Below the pieces are notes generated by a model. That model made no database searches. It saw only the letters and a list, made by a program, of their open reading frames with translations, and was not told the origin of the DNA. Below, piece after piece: positions 1 through 7,527 of a DNA stretch of 35,043 bases. This DNA comes from Candidatus Pacearchaeota archaeon. GTDB lineage: Archaea > Nanobdellota > Nanobdellia > Pacearchaeales > GW2011-AR1. The stretch lies in NCBI GenBank assembly GCA_018303995.1, contig JAGVXB010000028.1, positions 1 to 35,043 of the forward strand. The letters are read 5' to 3'. The translations under genes and the position numbers were made by a program. The number at the start of each line of letters is the position of its first letter. Position 1 is the stretch's first letter.

Positions 1-117
1 TTAGATTTTATAGGCATTGAAACGCTAAGTTATTTTAACATACCTTGGAGATTTAAAAAAGTCGATAAAGATTTGAAGAAATTATGGTCTAAGTGTTACG
101 ATAAAAAAGAAGATTAA
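1..117 (+). CDS. C-terminal fragment of an unidentified protein (truncated by window edge)
   Basis: Open frame from base 1: LDFIGIETLSYFNIPWRFKKVDKDLKKLWSKCYDKKED*, ending TAA at 115-117. Confidence 0.55.
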   Translation, partial: LDFIGIETLSYFNIPWRFKKVDKDLKKLWSKCYDKKED

Positions 118-273
118 GGACTTTTGTGCGAAGTTATGGTGTACTCATTTACCTCAGTTAATTTGTAAACAGGTGGAAAGAGTTTCAATAGATAAAAGAG
201 AAAATATACTTTAAAATTCGAACGTATTCGAAGTTATTGAAAGGTTTAAAAAGGGTGAAATGTCACTACTTTT

Positions 274-1050
274 ATGAATACTAAACTAGTTTGGGTTATG
301 TTTTTAACATTAGCTTTTGCTTTGTCTTTTGTCAGCGCTGCTGAACAAGTTGTTTCTGAAATGCCTATAGAAGGAGTTAATCCTAGTGGGAATCAGAATC
401 AAGGTGGAATCCTTGTTGGAAGTCAAAATCCTATGCAAATAGCTCCTAACGATCCTTCTGTTCAATTTAATCTTGTTTCGCCTAATAGCAATACTGCTCT
501 TGAAACAACTAATATTTTAGAGGTTACGTTTAATTTTGTTGCTACAGCATATGATTTTCATGATGGAAATTATCTTGATTCATGCTTTGTAACTGTGAAT
601 GATATGGATTTAGATGTTGATTTTGACCGGGCTACTGGCATTGGAAATGCTAGAGGTTCTCTTGCTCCTGGAGATCATAGTTGGCAAGTCACATGCACAA
701 GTAATGATGGTCAGTCTTGGACGTCTAATAGTGTTGCTTTCAAAATAAATCAAATTGTTGTCCCTAGTGTAAATCTGGGTAACTCTAATGAAGGCAATGG
801 CAGAAGAAGAGCAGGAACTGGTTTACCATTGACTCCTTTAAGCACAACTCCTGGAACTGGAAATCAAAGTAATAGTGATAGCAATAGTGAAGATTCAAGC
901 TCTGATGAGTTTTCTGGAATAACTGGAGCAGTCGTTGGATTATTTGGAAAGAAAGGCGCTCTTGGAATTGGAATATTCTTAGTTGTTGTTGGACTCGTTG
1001 CACTAACAATTTATAATCGAAAAAATTGGGGCCTTGTAAAAGCTAAGTAA
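274..1050 (+). CDS. Secreted/membrane-anchored protein with Ser/Asn-rich linker and C-terminal TM
   Basis: N-terminal signal-like segment (LVWVMFLTLAFALSFVSAAEQ), low-complexity SNSDSNSEDSSSDE region, C-terminal GITGAVVGLF...IGIFLVVVGLVALTIY anchor. Confidence 0.75.
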   Translation: MNTKLVWVMFLTLAFALSFVSAAEQVVSEMPIEGVNPSGNQNQGGILVGSQNPMQIAPNDPSVQFNLVSPNSNTALETTNILEVTFNFVATAYDFHDGNYLDSCFVTVNDMDLDVDFDRATGIGNARGSLAPGDHSWQVTCTSNDGQSWTSNSVAFKINQIVVPSVNLGNSNEGNGRRRAGTGLPLTPLSTTPGTGNQSNSDSNSEDSSSDEFSGITGAVVGLFGKKGALGIGIFLVVVGLVALTIYNRKNWGLVKAK

Positions 1051-1081
1051 TCTTTAATTTGCCTTATTATTATTTTCTTAT

Positions 1082-1243
1082 TTAATCTGAGAAATCTATT
1101 CTTTCTATGATCTCGTCTGCATTGTTTATTACATGTTTTAAAGCATCATCATGAGATGCCTTTTTGTTCTTTTTTAGATGCTCTAGAGCGCTTGTTGCTC
1201 CTGCAATCACTGCTAAATGTAGCTCATTGTTATCTTTATCCAT
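1082..1243 (-). CDS. Small uncharacterised protein (53 aa), absent from the supplied ORF track
   Basis: Minus-strand ATG at 1243 to TAA at 1082: MDKDNNELHLAVIAGATSALEHLKKNKKASHDDALKHVINNADEIIERIDFSD. Same strand and immediately downstream of 1264-1614. Confidence 0.55.
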   Translation of the reverse strand: MDKDNNELHLAVIAGATSALEHLKKNKKASHDDALKHVINNADEIIERIDFSD

Positions 1244-1263
1244 TTTGTTTTTGATTGCTAGGA

Positions 1264-1614
1264 CTATTTAAGGATTCTTGCAATATTGTTCTTGATATGC
1301 ATTCCACCAATAAGAACTAATGTAGTTATGGCTGGACCTACTATTCCTCCTGTTATGGCGAGGGGATAAGAATAGAATGGATTTTCTGAAGATAAATAAC
1401 CTGTTGTTGCTCCGGCTATTGCGCCAGCATAAGCTGAGAATACTCCTATCCCTGCTAAGACCTTGAGTTCTCTTGATTCTTTGACTGAAAGTTCTATTTG
1501 TAGATTTTCATCTGTTAAAATTTCTAAATTTTCTGTGTGATCTTGTTGCTCTGCTAGTCTTGCAATTTTAGTTTCTGATATATGAGTTAAACTGCCTATA
1601 TGCGTTGTTGTCAT
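1264..1614 (-). CDS. Small membrane protein with two predicted TM segments
   Basis: 116 aa; hydrophobic VLAGIGVFSAYAGAIAGATTGYL and PLAITGGIVGPAITTLVLIGGM; TATA-like CTTAAATAC upstream at leaderless spacing. Confidence 0.65.
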   Translation of the reverse strand: MTTTHIGSLTHISETKIARLAEQQDHTENLEILTDENLQIELSVKESRELKVLAGIGVFSAYAGAIAGATTGYLSSENPFYSYPLAITGGIVGPAITTLVLIGGMHIKNNIARILK

Positions 1615-1643
1615 GAATTTACTGTAAAATTGGAGTATTTAAG
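1611..1643 (-). promoter_or_regulatory. Leaderless TATA promoter, near-duplicate of the one at 17514-17546
   Basis: TCATGAATTTACTGTAAAATTGGAGTATTTAAG (plus strand) matches 17514-17546 at 28/33 positions ungapped. Confidence 0.6.
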
Positions 1644-1773
1644 GCTTGACTTGTAAATTTGAATATTTTTAGGAATCTATAAAAACTGCATTTAATATTA
1701 AAGTTATAAATTCTGATATTTGAAGTTTAAGTTGAAGCCAATGTTTAAATAATGTTTTGCTTATTGTCTTATT

Positions 1774-3321
1774 ATGAAAAAGCAGAAGGTGATTGGAAAA
1801 GTGAAAAAAAGTGTAGTTGCTAAAAATGTTGAATCTGAAAAAATTATAAGCCTGACAGGAATAAAAGAATTTGATGAACTTTTGGGCGGTGGTTTTCCTA
1901 AAGGGGCAGTTATACTCGTGCCCGGAAATTCAGGAACAGGAAAAACTATTTTTTCATTTGAATGGTTGTTTAATGGAGTGAATAAATATGATGAAAATGG
2001 AATATATATTACTTTTACAGAACCTCTTTTTAAGACTTTACTAAATTTAGAAGGAATGAAATTTTATGACCGAAGAGTTGTTGAGGATGAAAAATTGAAA
2101 ATTATTGATGTTAGGAAAGAATTTGGTAAGAGTGACTTTCTGGAAAAAGATTTTTTAAGATTAATTGAAGAGGAAGTTAGAAAATGTAACGCTCAGAGAT
2201 TGGTGCTTGATTCAATAACTGCAATAACATATGCTCTTGGGGAACCATCTAAAATAAGAAAATTTATTTTTGATTTAGGTACTATGCTTGCAACATTGGG
2301 ATGCACCACTATTCTTACAAGTGAAGTTTCTAATGATAAATACTCGGCTTATGGAGTTGAAGAATTCATATCTGATGGAATAATTGTGATGAGACAAGTG
2401 GAGCAAAAATTTCAGAGCGTTAGAACTTTAGAAATTGCTAAGATGAGAGGAGTCAGTTATTATCCTGGTTTGAATACTTTTAGAATATCAAGAGAGGGCA
2501 TAAAATTATTTCCCCAATTAAGAGTGCCATTAACTCATAGTTCTGGAAAAGTAAAAGTTTCTACTGGAATTAAAGGAGTTGATGAAATGTCTAAAGGAGG
2601 ACTTTATGTTGGAAGTACAACAATATTAGCAGGTTCTACTGGATGTGGAAAGAGCGTTATGAGTCTTCATTTCTTATATGATGGATTGATGAAAGGAGAA
2701 CCGTGTCTTCTTGCAGGATTTGAAGAAAGCAAAGAGCAAGTGTTGAGAAATGCGCAGGCTCTTGGAATGGATATGGAAAAATATGAAAAGAATGGTTTGC
2801 TTAAGATTATTTCTGCTTATCCAAGTGAAAAATATATAGAAGAACATTTATTAGATATAAAAGAATTAATTGATAAATTTAAAATAAAAAGATGTGTTGT
2901 GGACTCTTTATCTTCAATAGGGAATTCTTTTGAGGAAGATCAGTTTAGGTATTTTGTTATGAGATTAAATGCTTATTTGAAATCAAAGGCTGTTACAACT
3001 ATTTTTACTGCAGCAACGGCTAGTTTACTTGGCGTTGAGAAACTTACTGAATCAAATCTTTCTACTATGACAGATAATATAATTTTATTGAAATATGTTG
3101 AGGTTGGTGGAAGCATTAAATCTGCCATTAATGTTTTGAAAACCAGAGGAGACGATCATAGTAAAAGTCTTAAGGAGTATACTATCACCGATAAAGGAAT
3201 TGTTGTTGGTGAGGGTTTTGAAGGTTATGAAAGTATAATGTCTGGAAGCGCTAGAAAAGTTGAAAAGATGGACATTAATAAAGTACTAAAGAAAGAATTT
3301 ATAAAGAGGTCTTCACTCTAA
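1774..3321 (+). CDS. KaiC-like RecA-superfamily ATPase with two ATPase domains
   Basis: Two Walker A motifs (GNSGTGKT, GSTGCGKS), each with hydrophobic Walker B-like strand (RLVLDSITAI, RCVVDSLSSI); 515 aa; repeated GIKEFDELLGGGFPKG / GIKGVDEMSKGGLYVG domain starts. Confidence 0.9.
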   Translation: MKKQKVIGKVKKSVVAKNVESEKIISLTGIKEFDELLGGGFPKGAVILVPGNSGTGKTIFSFEWLFNGVNKYDENGIYITFTEPLFKTLLNLEGMKFYDRRVVEDEKLKIIDVRKEFGKSDFLEKDFLRLIEEEVRKCNAQRLVLDSITAITYALGEPSKIRKFIFDLGTMLATLGCTTILTSEVSNDKYSAYGVEEFISDGIIVMRQVEQKFQSVRTLEIAKMRGVSYYPGLNTFRISREGIKLFPQLRVPLTHSSGKVKVSTGIKGVDEMSKGGLYVGSTTILAGSTGCGKSVMSLHFLYDGLMKGEPCLLAGFEESKEQVLRNAQALGMDMEKYEKNGLLKIISAYPSEKYIEEHLLDIKELIDKFKIKRCVVDSLSSIGNSFEEDQFRYFVMRLNAYLKSKAVTTIFTAATASLLGVEKLTESNLSTMTDNIILLKYVEVGGSIKSAINVLKTRGDDHSKSLKEYTITDKGIVVGEGFEGYESIMSGSARKVEKMDINKVLKKEFIKRSSL

Positions 3322-3332
3322 TATTTATTAAT

Positions 3333-4184
3333 ATGGGTAACATGAAAAAGTTGGATGTTGCATTAATTTTAGGGTTTTTGGCTTTAGCTTTGGCAGTATT
3401 ACTGTTTGTTCCTAAATTTACAGGATATTCTGTTGAAGGAGGAGAGGAATATGAAGGAGGATTACTTCTTGCATTGGATTATGTTAATTTATTTGCTGTT
3501 GTCCTTTCTGCTATAATCTTGTTAATAATTATACGTAAATATACTGAAGGTTCTTTACAGAAAGTATGGATTTATTTTTTGGGCGGTACAATTACCATAG
3601 GATTGACTAGACTGTTTTATATGTTGGCTGATTTGAAGATTATGGTTATTAGTGATGTTATGAAAGATATAGGTTGGCATTCGCTTTTCTATTTGTCTAT
3701 GATTCTCTTCTTTATAGGGGGGAAGGCGCTCGTGAGCTTGGCTAAGGACGGCAAAAGCGTAGAGTCTAAAAGAAAGCTTGTGTTCTGGATGATTTTCTCA
3801 GTTTTGTTTATTTTGATTATTTTTTCGAGTGCGGTTTCATTATCTAGTTGGCTTGTTTCTAATTTTGAGGGAAGCTTTTTAGATAAAATAGGATTTGTTC
3901 ATTTTATTGCATTTGTTTTAGCTGGAATTGTTTCAATGTATATGTATAAAGTTAGAGAAAGATATAGTAAAGTGATTAGCATCATTACTACGCCATTTAC
4001 ATTGTTTTTGGCTTTGTATTCACTTTATCATTTATGGGAATTGTTGGGAGAGTCGTGGGGTATAATTTCATTGTCTGAGTCCATTTTTGAAAGAGTTGAG
4101 CAAGTGATTGCATTATCTGCTTTTGTTTGTTTGCTGTTTGGATTTTATAAATCGATGAGAAATATGAGTAATCCGGAAGAATAG
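3333..4184 (+). CDS. Polytopic membrane protein, possible multi-TM sensor
   Basis: 283 aa with about seven to eight hydrophobic segments and a KFTGYSVEGG motif after the first TM; lies between KaiC-like genes on the same strand. Confidence 0.7.
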   Translation: MGNMKKLDVALILGFLALALAVLLFVPKFTGYSVEGGEEYEGGLLLALDYVNLFAVVLSAIILLIIIRKYTEGSLQKVWIYFLGGTITIGLTRLFYMLADLKIMVISDVMKDIGWHSLFYLSMILFFIGGKALVSLAKDGKSVESKRKLVFWMIFSVLFILIIFSSAVSLSSWLVSNFEGSFLDKIGFVHFIAFVLAGIVSMYMYKVRERYSKVISIITTPFTLFLALYSLYHLWELLGESWGIISLSESIFERVEQVIALSAFVCLLFGFYKSMRNMSNPEE

Positions 4185-4215
4185 TTTTAAATATGTAATT
4201 CTCTTGAAGTGTTTA

Positions 4216-4809
4216 ATGAAGTCTGGAAAAAAAGATGGTGGAGTTAAGGAGCAGTTGGAAAGTTATATTTCTAAACAAAAAGGTAAATGGATTGTATTAC
4301 TTGAAATTCCTGAAGAAAAATATTTTGAGATTAATGTTAATACGTTGAAAACTTTAATAGGAAGGGGTTTTTCAGGGCTTCATATTTCACTCAATAGGCC
4401 ATATCAGAATTTGATAGAATTGTTAAAAGAACAACATATTGATGTAGGTAAACTATCTTTTATAGATGGGGCGTCTTCTCAGGCAGACTTAAAAGAAAAA
4501 GAAACAGAAAAATGTATCTATATTTCTAAGGAGCTTAAAATTGATGAATTGATAAGGGCAATATATAAAAGCATTCCAAAAATTAAAAATAAGAATAAAT
4601 TTCTTTTCATGGATTCAATAACTACATTGGCATTGTATCAACCTTTGTCGGAGACGCTTAGATTTGCTGAGTTCTTGAAAAGAGTGCTTCAAAATGATGA
4701 AATTGAAGGAGTTGTTGTAAATGTTGCAAAAGATTTAGCTCAAAAAAGCTTTATCAAAGATATAATTTTGAAAGTGGATAAGGTTATAGAAATTGATGGG
4801 GGTAAATGA
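4216..4809 (+). CDS. Walker-A-less KaiC/DUF835-like protein
   Basis: WIVLLEIPEEKYFEINVNTLKTLIGRGFSGLHISLNRP...KFLFMDSITTL: Walker B-like strand kept, no GxxxxGKT/S. ATG at 4216 preferred over TTG at 4204. Confidence 0.65.
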   Translation: MKSGKKDGGVKEQLESYISKQKGKWIVLLEIPEEKYFEINVNTLKTLIGRGFSGLHISLNRPYQNLIELLKEQHIDVGKLSFIDGASSQADLKEKETEKCIYISKELKIDELIRAIYKSIPKIKNKNKFLFMDSITTLALYQPLSETLRFAEFLKRVLQNDEIEGVVVNVAKDLAQKSFIKDIILKVDKVIEIDGGK

Positions 4810-5372
4810 TGAATAGTGATATTTTTAAAAAAATTAAAGGGCAGTTAGGTAAGCTTCCAAAAAACTGGATAGTGATGCTTGAGACTTTAACTAAGAATTC
4901 ATTGGATTTGGGGTTAGAATCTGTGAAGATACTTACAGATCAGGGATTGGATGCTTTAATTGTTTCTGCTTCCCGCCCGTGTAACAAGCTACTTGAGCTA
5001 TATGAAGAGAAAAAAATCGATACGAAAAAAGTCTTTATTATATGTACTGTATGTAAGTCACAGGGAATCGATGTTAAAGATACTAAATCTATAAGACATG
5101 TGCGAAGTTACGATTCATTGATGGAAATTTTGATATCTTTGGAGAAAATAAAGTCTGAGCTTAAGAAGGAAGAGGGCTTCTTATTTATAGATTCTATTTC
5201 AAGTCTATTAATTCATAATGACTCTAGGAAACTCTCTCAATTTATTCATAGAATTTTAGTTACTATTAGGATTAATAATATAAATGGAATATTAATATCT
5301 TTGAATGAGGAAATTAATAAGGAGGTTCGTGCTGAGATTGCCCAGTTGTGCGATAAGGTTATTAGTGTATAA
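4806..5372 (+). CDS. Second Walker-A-less KaiC/DUF835-like protein, paralog of upstream gene
   Basis: WIVMLETLTKNSLDLGLESVKILTDQGLDALIVSASRPCNKLLELYEEKKID...GFLFIDSISSL aligns with the 4216-4809 product; 4-nt ATGA overlap. Confidence 0.65.
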   Translation: MMNSDIFKKIKGQLGKLPKNWIVMLETLTKNSLDLGLESVKILTDQGLDALIVSASRPCNKLLELYEEKKIDTKKVFIICTVCKSQGIDVKDTKSIRHVRSYDSLMEILISLEKIKSELKKEEGFLFIDSISSLLIHNDSRKLSQFIHRILVTIRINNINGILISLNEEINKEVRAEIAQLCDKVISV

Positions 5373-5414
5373 TGAGTAAGTTTATAAGTTTAGAAATGTT
5401 TGTAAAGGAGTAAA

Positions 5415-6215
5415 ATGAAAAGAGAAATTAAGGTGAATAAGGGAAAAATTGATGATTCTGTTTATTTGAAGACGGGAGTTCCAGGTTTTGATAAGTTGAT
5501 GGGTAATGGTATCCCTAAAGGGCATACTGTGCTTGTTTCTGGAGGGGCTGGTTCTGGAAAAACAATTTTCTGCCTACAGACTGCTTTTTATCAGGCTTCT
5601 AGGGGAAAAAAGTGCTTATATATTAGTTTTGAAGAAAATGAATCTCGGCTCTTGAGCCATATGAGAAAGTTTGGATGGGATTGTGATAAATATATTAAAG
5701 AGGGTACTCTTAAATTAATAAAGAGTTCTTCGATTGATTTGGCTAAGCGCATTGAGGATATGGTTAATCAAATGTCTAAGTCTAAGTTTTTGAAGAATGG
5801 AGATATACTTGATTTAAAGAAAATAATAATTCCACAAGGGTTTGATCCTGATTTAATAATAATGGATTCTTTATCCTCAATATCTTCTGCGTTTAATAAT
5901 TCTACTTTTTCGTATAGGCTTTATGTTGAACAGCTTTTTGATTTATTCTCCAAGATGAATGCTACTTCGATTTTTACAACTGAAACTGAACAGTCTTTGA
6001 GCAAATACTCGCGAAGTGGCATCGAGGAATTTCTTGCTGATTCGGTAATAGTTTTATATTATGTGAGGAATGGCAGTGTTAAGGAAAGAGCTTCTGAGAT
6101 TCTTAAAGTTAGGGGAGAGAGACATGAAGAAAAGATTGTTGCAATGCAGATAACTGAAAGTGGAATTGTTGCTTATCCTGAACAGGAAGTTTTTGGAAAT
6201 ATAAAAACTGATTAG
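5415..6215 (+). CDS. Single-domain KaiC-like/ArlH-like RecA-superfamily ATPase
   Basis: Walker A GGAGSGKT; Walker B-like LIIMDSLSSI; GVPGFDKLMGNGIPKG start; ILKVRGERHEEK typical KaiC-family segment. Confidence 0.85.
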   Translation: MKREIKVNKGKIDDSVYLKTGVPGFDKLMGNGIPKGHTVLVSGGAGSGKTIFCLQTAFYQASRGKKCLYISFEENESRLLSHMRKFGWDCDKYIKEGTLKLIKSSSIDLAKRIEDMVNQMSKSKFLKNGDILDLKKIIIPQGFDPDLIIMDSLSSISSAFNNSTFSYRLYVEQLFDLFSKMNATSIFTTETEQSLSKYSRSGIEEFLADSVIVLYYVRNGSVKERASEILKVRGERHEEKIVAMQITESGIVAYPEQEVFGNIKTD

Positions 6216-6270
6216 AAATAATTTTTAATATTTTAGAAGAGTATAAAAACTATATTTAATATTGAATTGT

Positions 6271-6825
6271 ATGAAAAGAGAGTTAAAATTTGTCAATTAT
6301 ATTTTAGCGGGTATTGTAATTGGGATGCTTGTTTATATTGTTGGTATTGGTCCTTCTACTTTTAATGCCCGAATTGAGTCTATTAAGGGAGATTCTGCCG
6401 TTGATTCGATTGCTGAGAGAGTTGTTGATTCTGAATACGTTGACGTTTCTGATACTGATTCTAGTTCTGTGGAGTTAACGCCTGCTGAAAGATGTGAGTC
6501 TGAATTTGATAAATATTCTAAAATTGGAGAAAGCAAATATGATGAGATTGATTTTTCTCTTACTCTGACTAAAGAGATAAATAATGATGAAGAGGCTAAA
6601 GAATTTGATGATACTTACTCAGGTTTTCTTTCAGGAAAATTGTTGAGTATGGACCTTTCTACATTTAAGATAATTAAACACGATTATCCTATAATTGCTT
6701 TATTAGTTGAGTTTAAAGTGAATCAAGATTCTGGAGAGTCTGTACCTATTAATATGATTTTATACTGTTCTGGAAGCGGAGTGGTTAGTGAGCAGTCTAA
6801 GAAGATGCTTACGCTTTCTAATTAG
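6271..6825 (+). CDS. Membrane-anchored extracytoplasmic protein of unknown function
   Basis: MKRELKFVNYILAGIVIGMLVYIVGIG N-terminal anchor then soluble acidic domain; TATAAAAACT at leaderless spacing from ATG 6271. Confidence 0.65.
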   Translation: MKRELKFVNYILAGIVIGMLVYIVGIGPSTFNARIESIKGDSAVDSIAERVVDSEYVDVSDTDSSSVELTPAERCESEFDKYSKIGESKYDEIDFSLTLTKEINNDEEAKEFDDTYSGFLSGKLLSMDLSTFKIIKHDYPIIALLVEFKVNQDSGESVPINMILYCSGSGVVSEQSKKMLTLSN

Positions 6826-6831
6826 GATTTA

Positions 6832-6966
6832 TTTTCATACTCTCTTGTTCGACCTTCCTCGCTTACGGTCAACATATTCTCACTACTTTCTTGCTCAGCC
6901 ATCCTCACAGGCTCGGATATTCGCTGTGAAGTAGTGAGATCGCAGACTCACTGCAGAGTATGAAAA
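6832..6966 (-). ncRNA. Candidate structured RNA / inverted-repeat element with a 12-bp closing stem and three internal hairpins
   Basis: TTTTCATACTCT (6832-6843) is the exact reverse complement of AGAGTATGAAAA (6955-6966). Inside: CTCACTACTT/AAGTAGTGAG (6879-6888/6929-6938), TCGACC/GGTCAA with one GU (6849-6854/6867-6872), GCAG/CTGC (6942-6954). Confidence 0.45.
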
Positions 6967-7038
6967 GCCTGCAGAGGGGATTGAACCCTCGACCCCCACA
7001 TTACGAGTGTGGTACTCTACCAACTGAGCTATGCAGGC
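6966..7038 (-). tRNA. tRNA-Thr, anticodon CGT
   Basis: Minus strand GCCTGCA TA GCTCAGTTGGTAGAGT A CCACA CTCGTAA TGTGG GGGTC GAGGG TTCAATC CCCTC TGCAGGC; full cloverleaf, no encoded CCA. Confidence 0.93.
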
Positions 7039-7080
7039 ATAAAGCACAAGGCATAAAAACCCTGGTGTTTTTTAAACTAT

Positions 7081-7527
7081 ATGTCTACTAAGTTGATAAC
7101 TATTAGCGTGTTTGTGGCTTTGGCTTTATTGCTTGGAATAGTTTTGTTTATGGATTCGTCAAATACTAGATTGGGTGAAGCTACGGGCTTAGTGGTTAGT
7201 GTTGAATCTTTTCCAAGTTATTTAGAGGCGCATCCTGTGATGAAATTATTACCTAAAAGTGCTTCTGTGGAGGTAATAATTGGAAAAAATAATTATGAGA
7301 TAAGTAATGGAGGGGTTAAATTAGTTAGTAAGTTGTCTGATAAAAAAGACGTTTCTATTTCGTTGCCTGAAGGATATATTACTCGTATAGGAGAGTTAGG
7401 TTTGTGTTCTGCAATTAAAGAAGCTAATAAAAATGGCGAGTTAAATGTCGAAACTCATTCATCTAAGTTAAATCTTGTTCTGAAATATCGTAAATTGTTT
7501 AAATATCGTGATTGTCTTGGTGAGTAG
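7081..7527 (+). CDS. Membrane-anchored protein of unknown function
   Basis: N-terminal TM (LITISVFVALALLLGIVLFM) followed by EATGLVVSVE and about 110 aa soluble domain; TTTTTTAAAC upstream. Confidence 0.65.
   Translation: MSTKLITISVFVALALLLGIVLFMDSSNTRLGEATGLVVSVESFPSYLEAHPVMKLLPKSASVEVIIGKNNYEISNGGVKLVSKLSDKKDVSISLPEGYITRIGELGLCSAIKEANKNGELNVETHSSKLNLVLKYRKLFKYRDCLGE

Noticed and set aside
785-1009. Minus-strand ORF (74 aa)
   Set aside because: Antisense to the linker/TM region of 274-1050; Gln/Leu-rich low-complexity translation is an artefact of the Ser/Asn repeats.
6966-7038. Possible integrative-element att site at the tRNA-Thr 3' end
   Set aside because: No second copy of the tRNA 3' sequence and no integrase seen in the window, so integration is unsupported.
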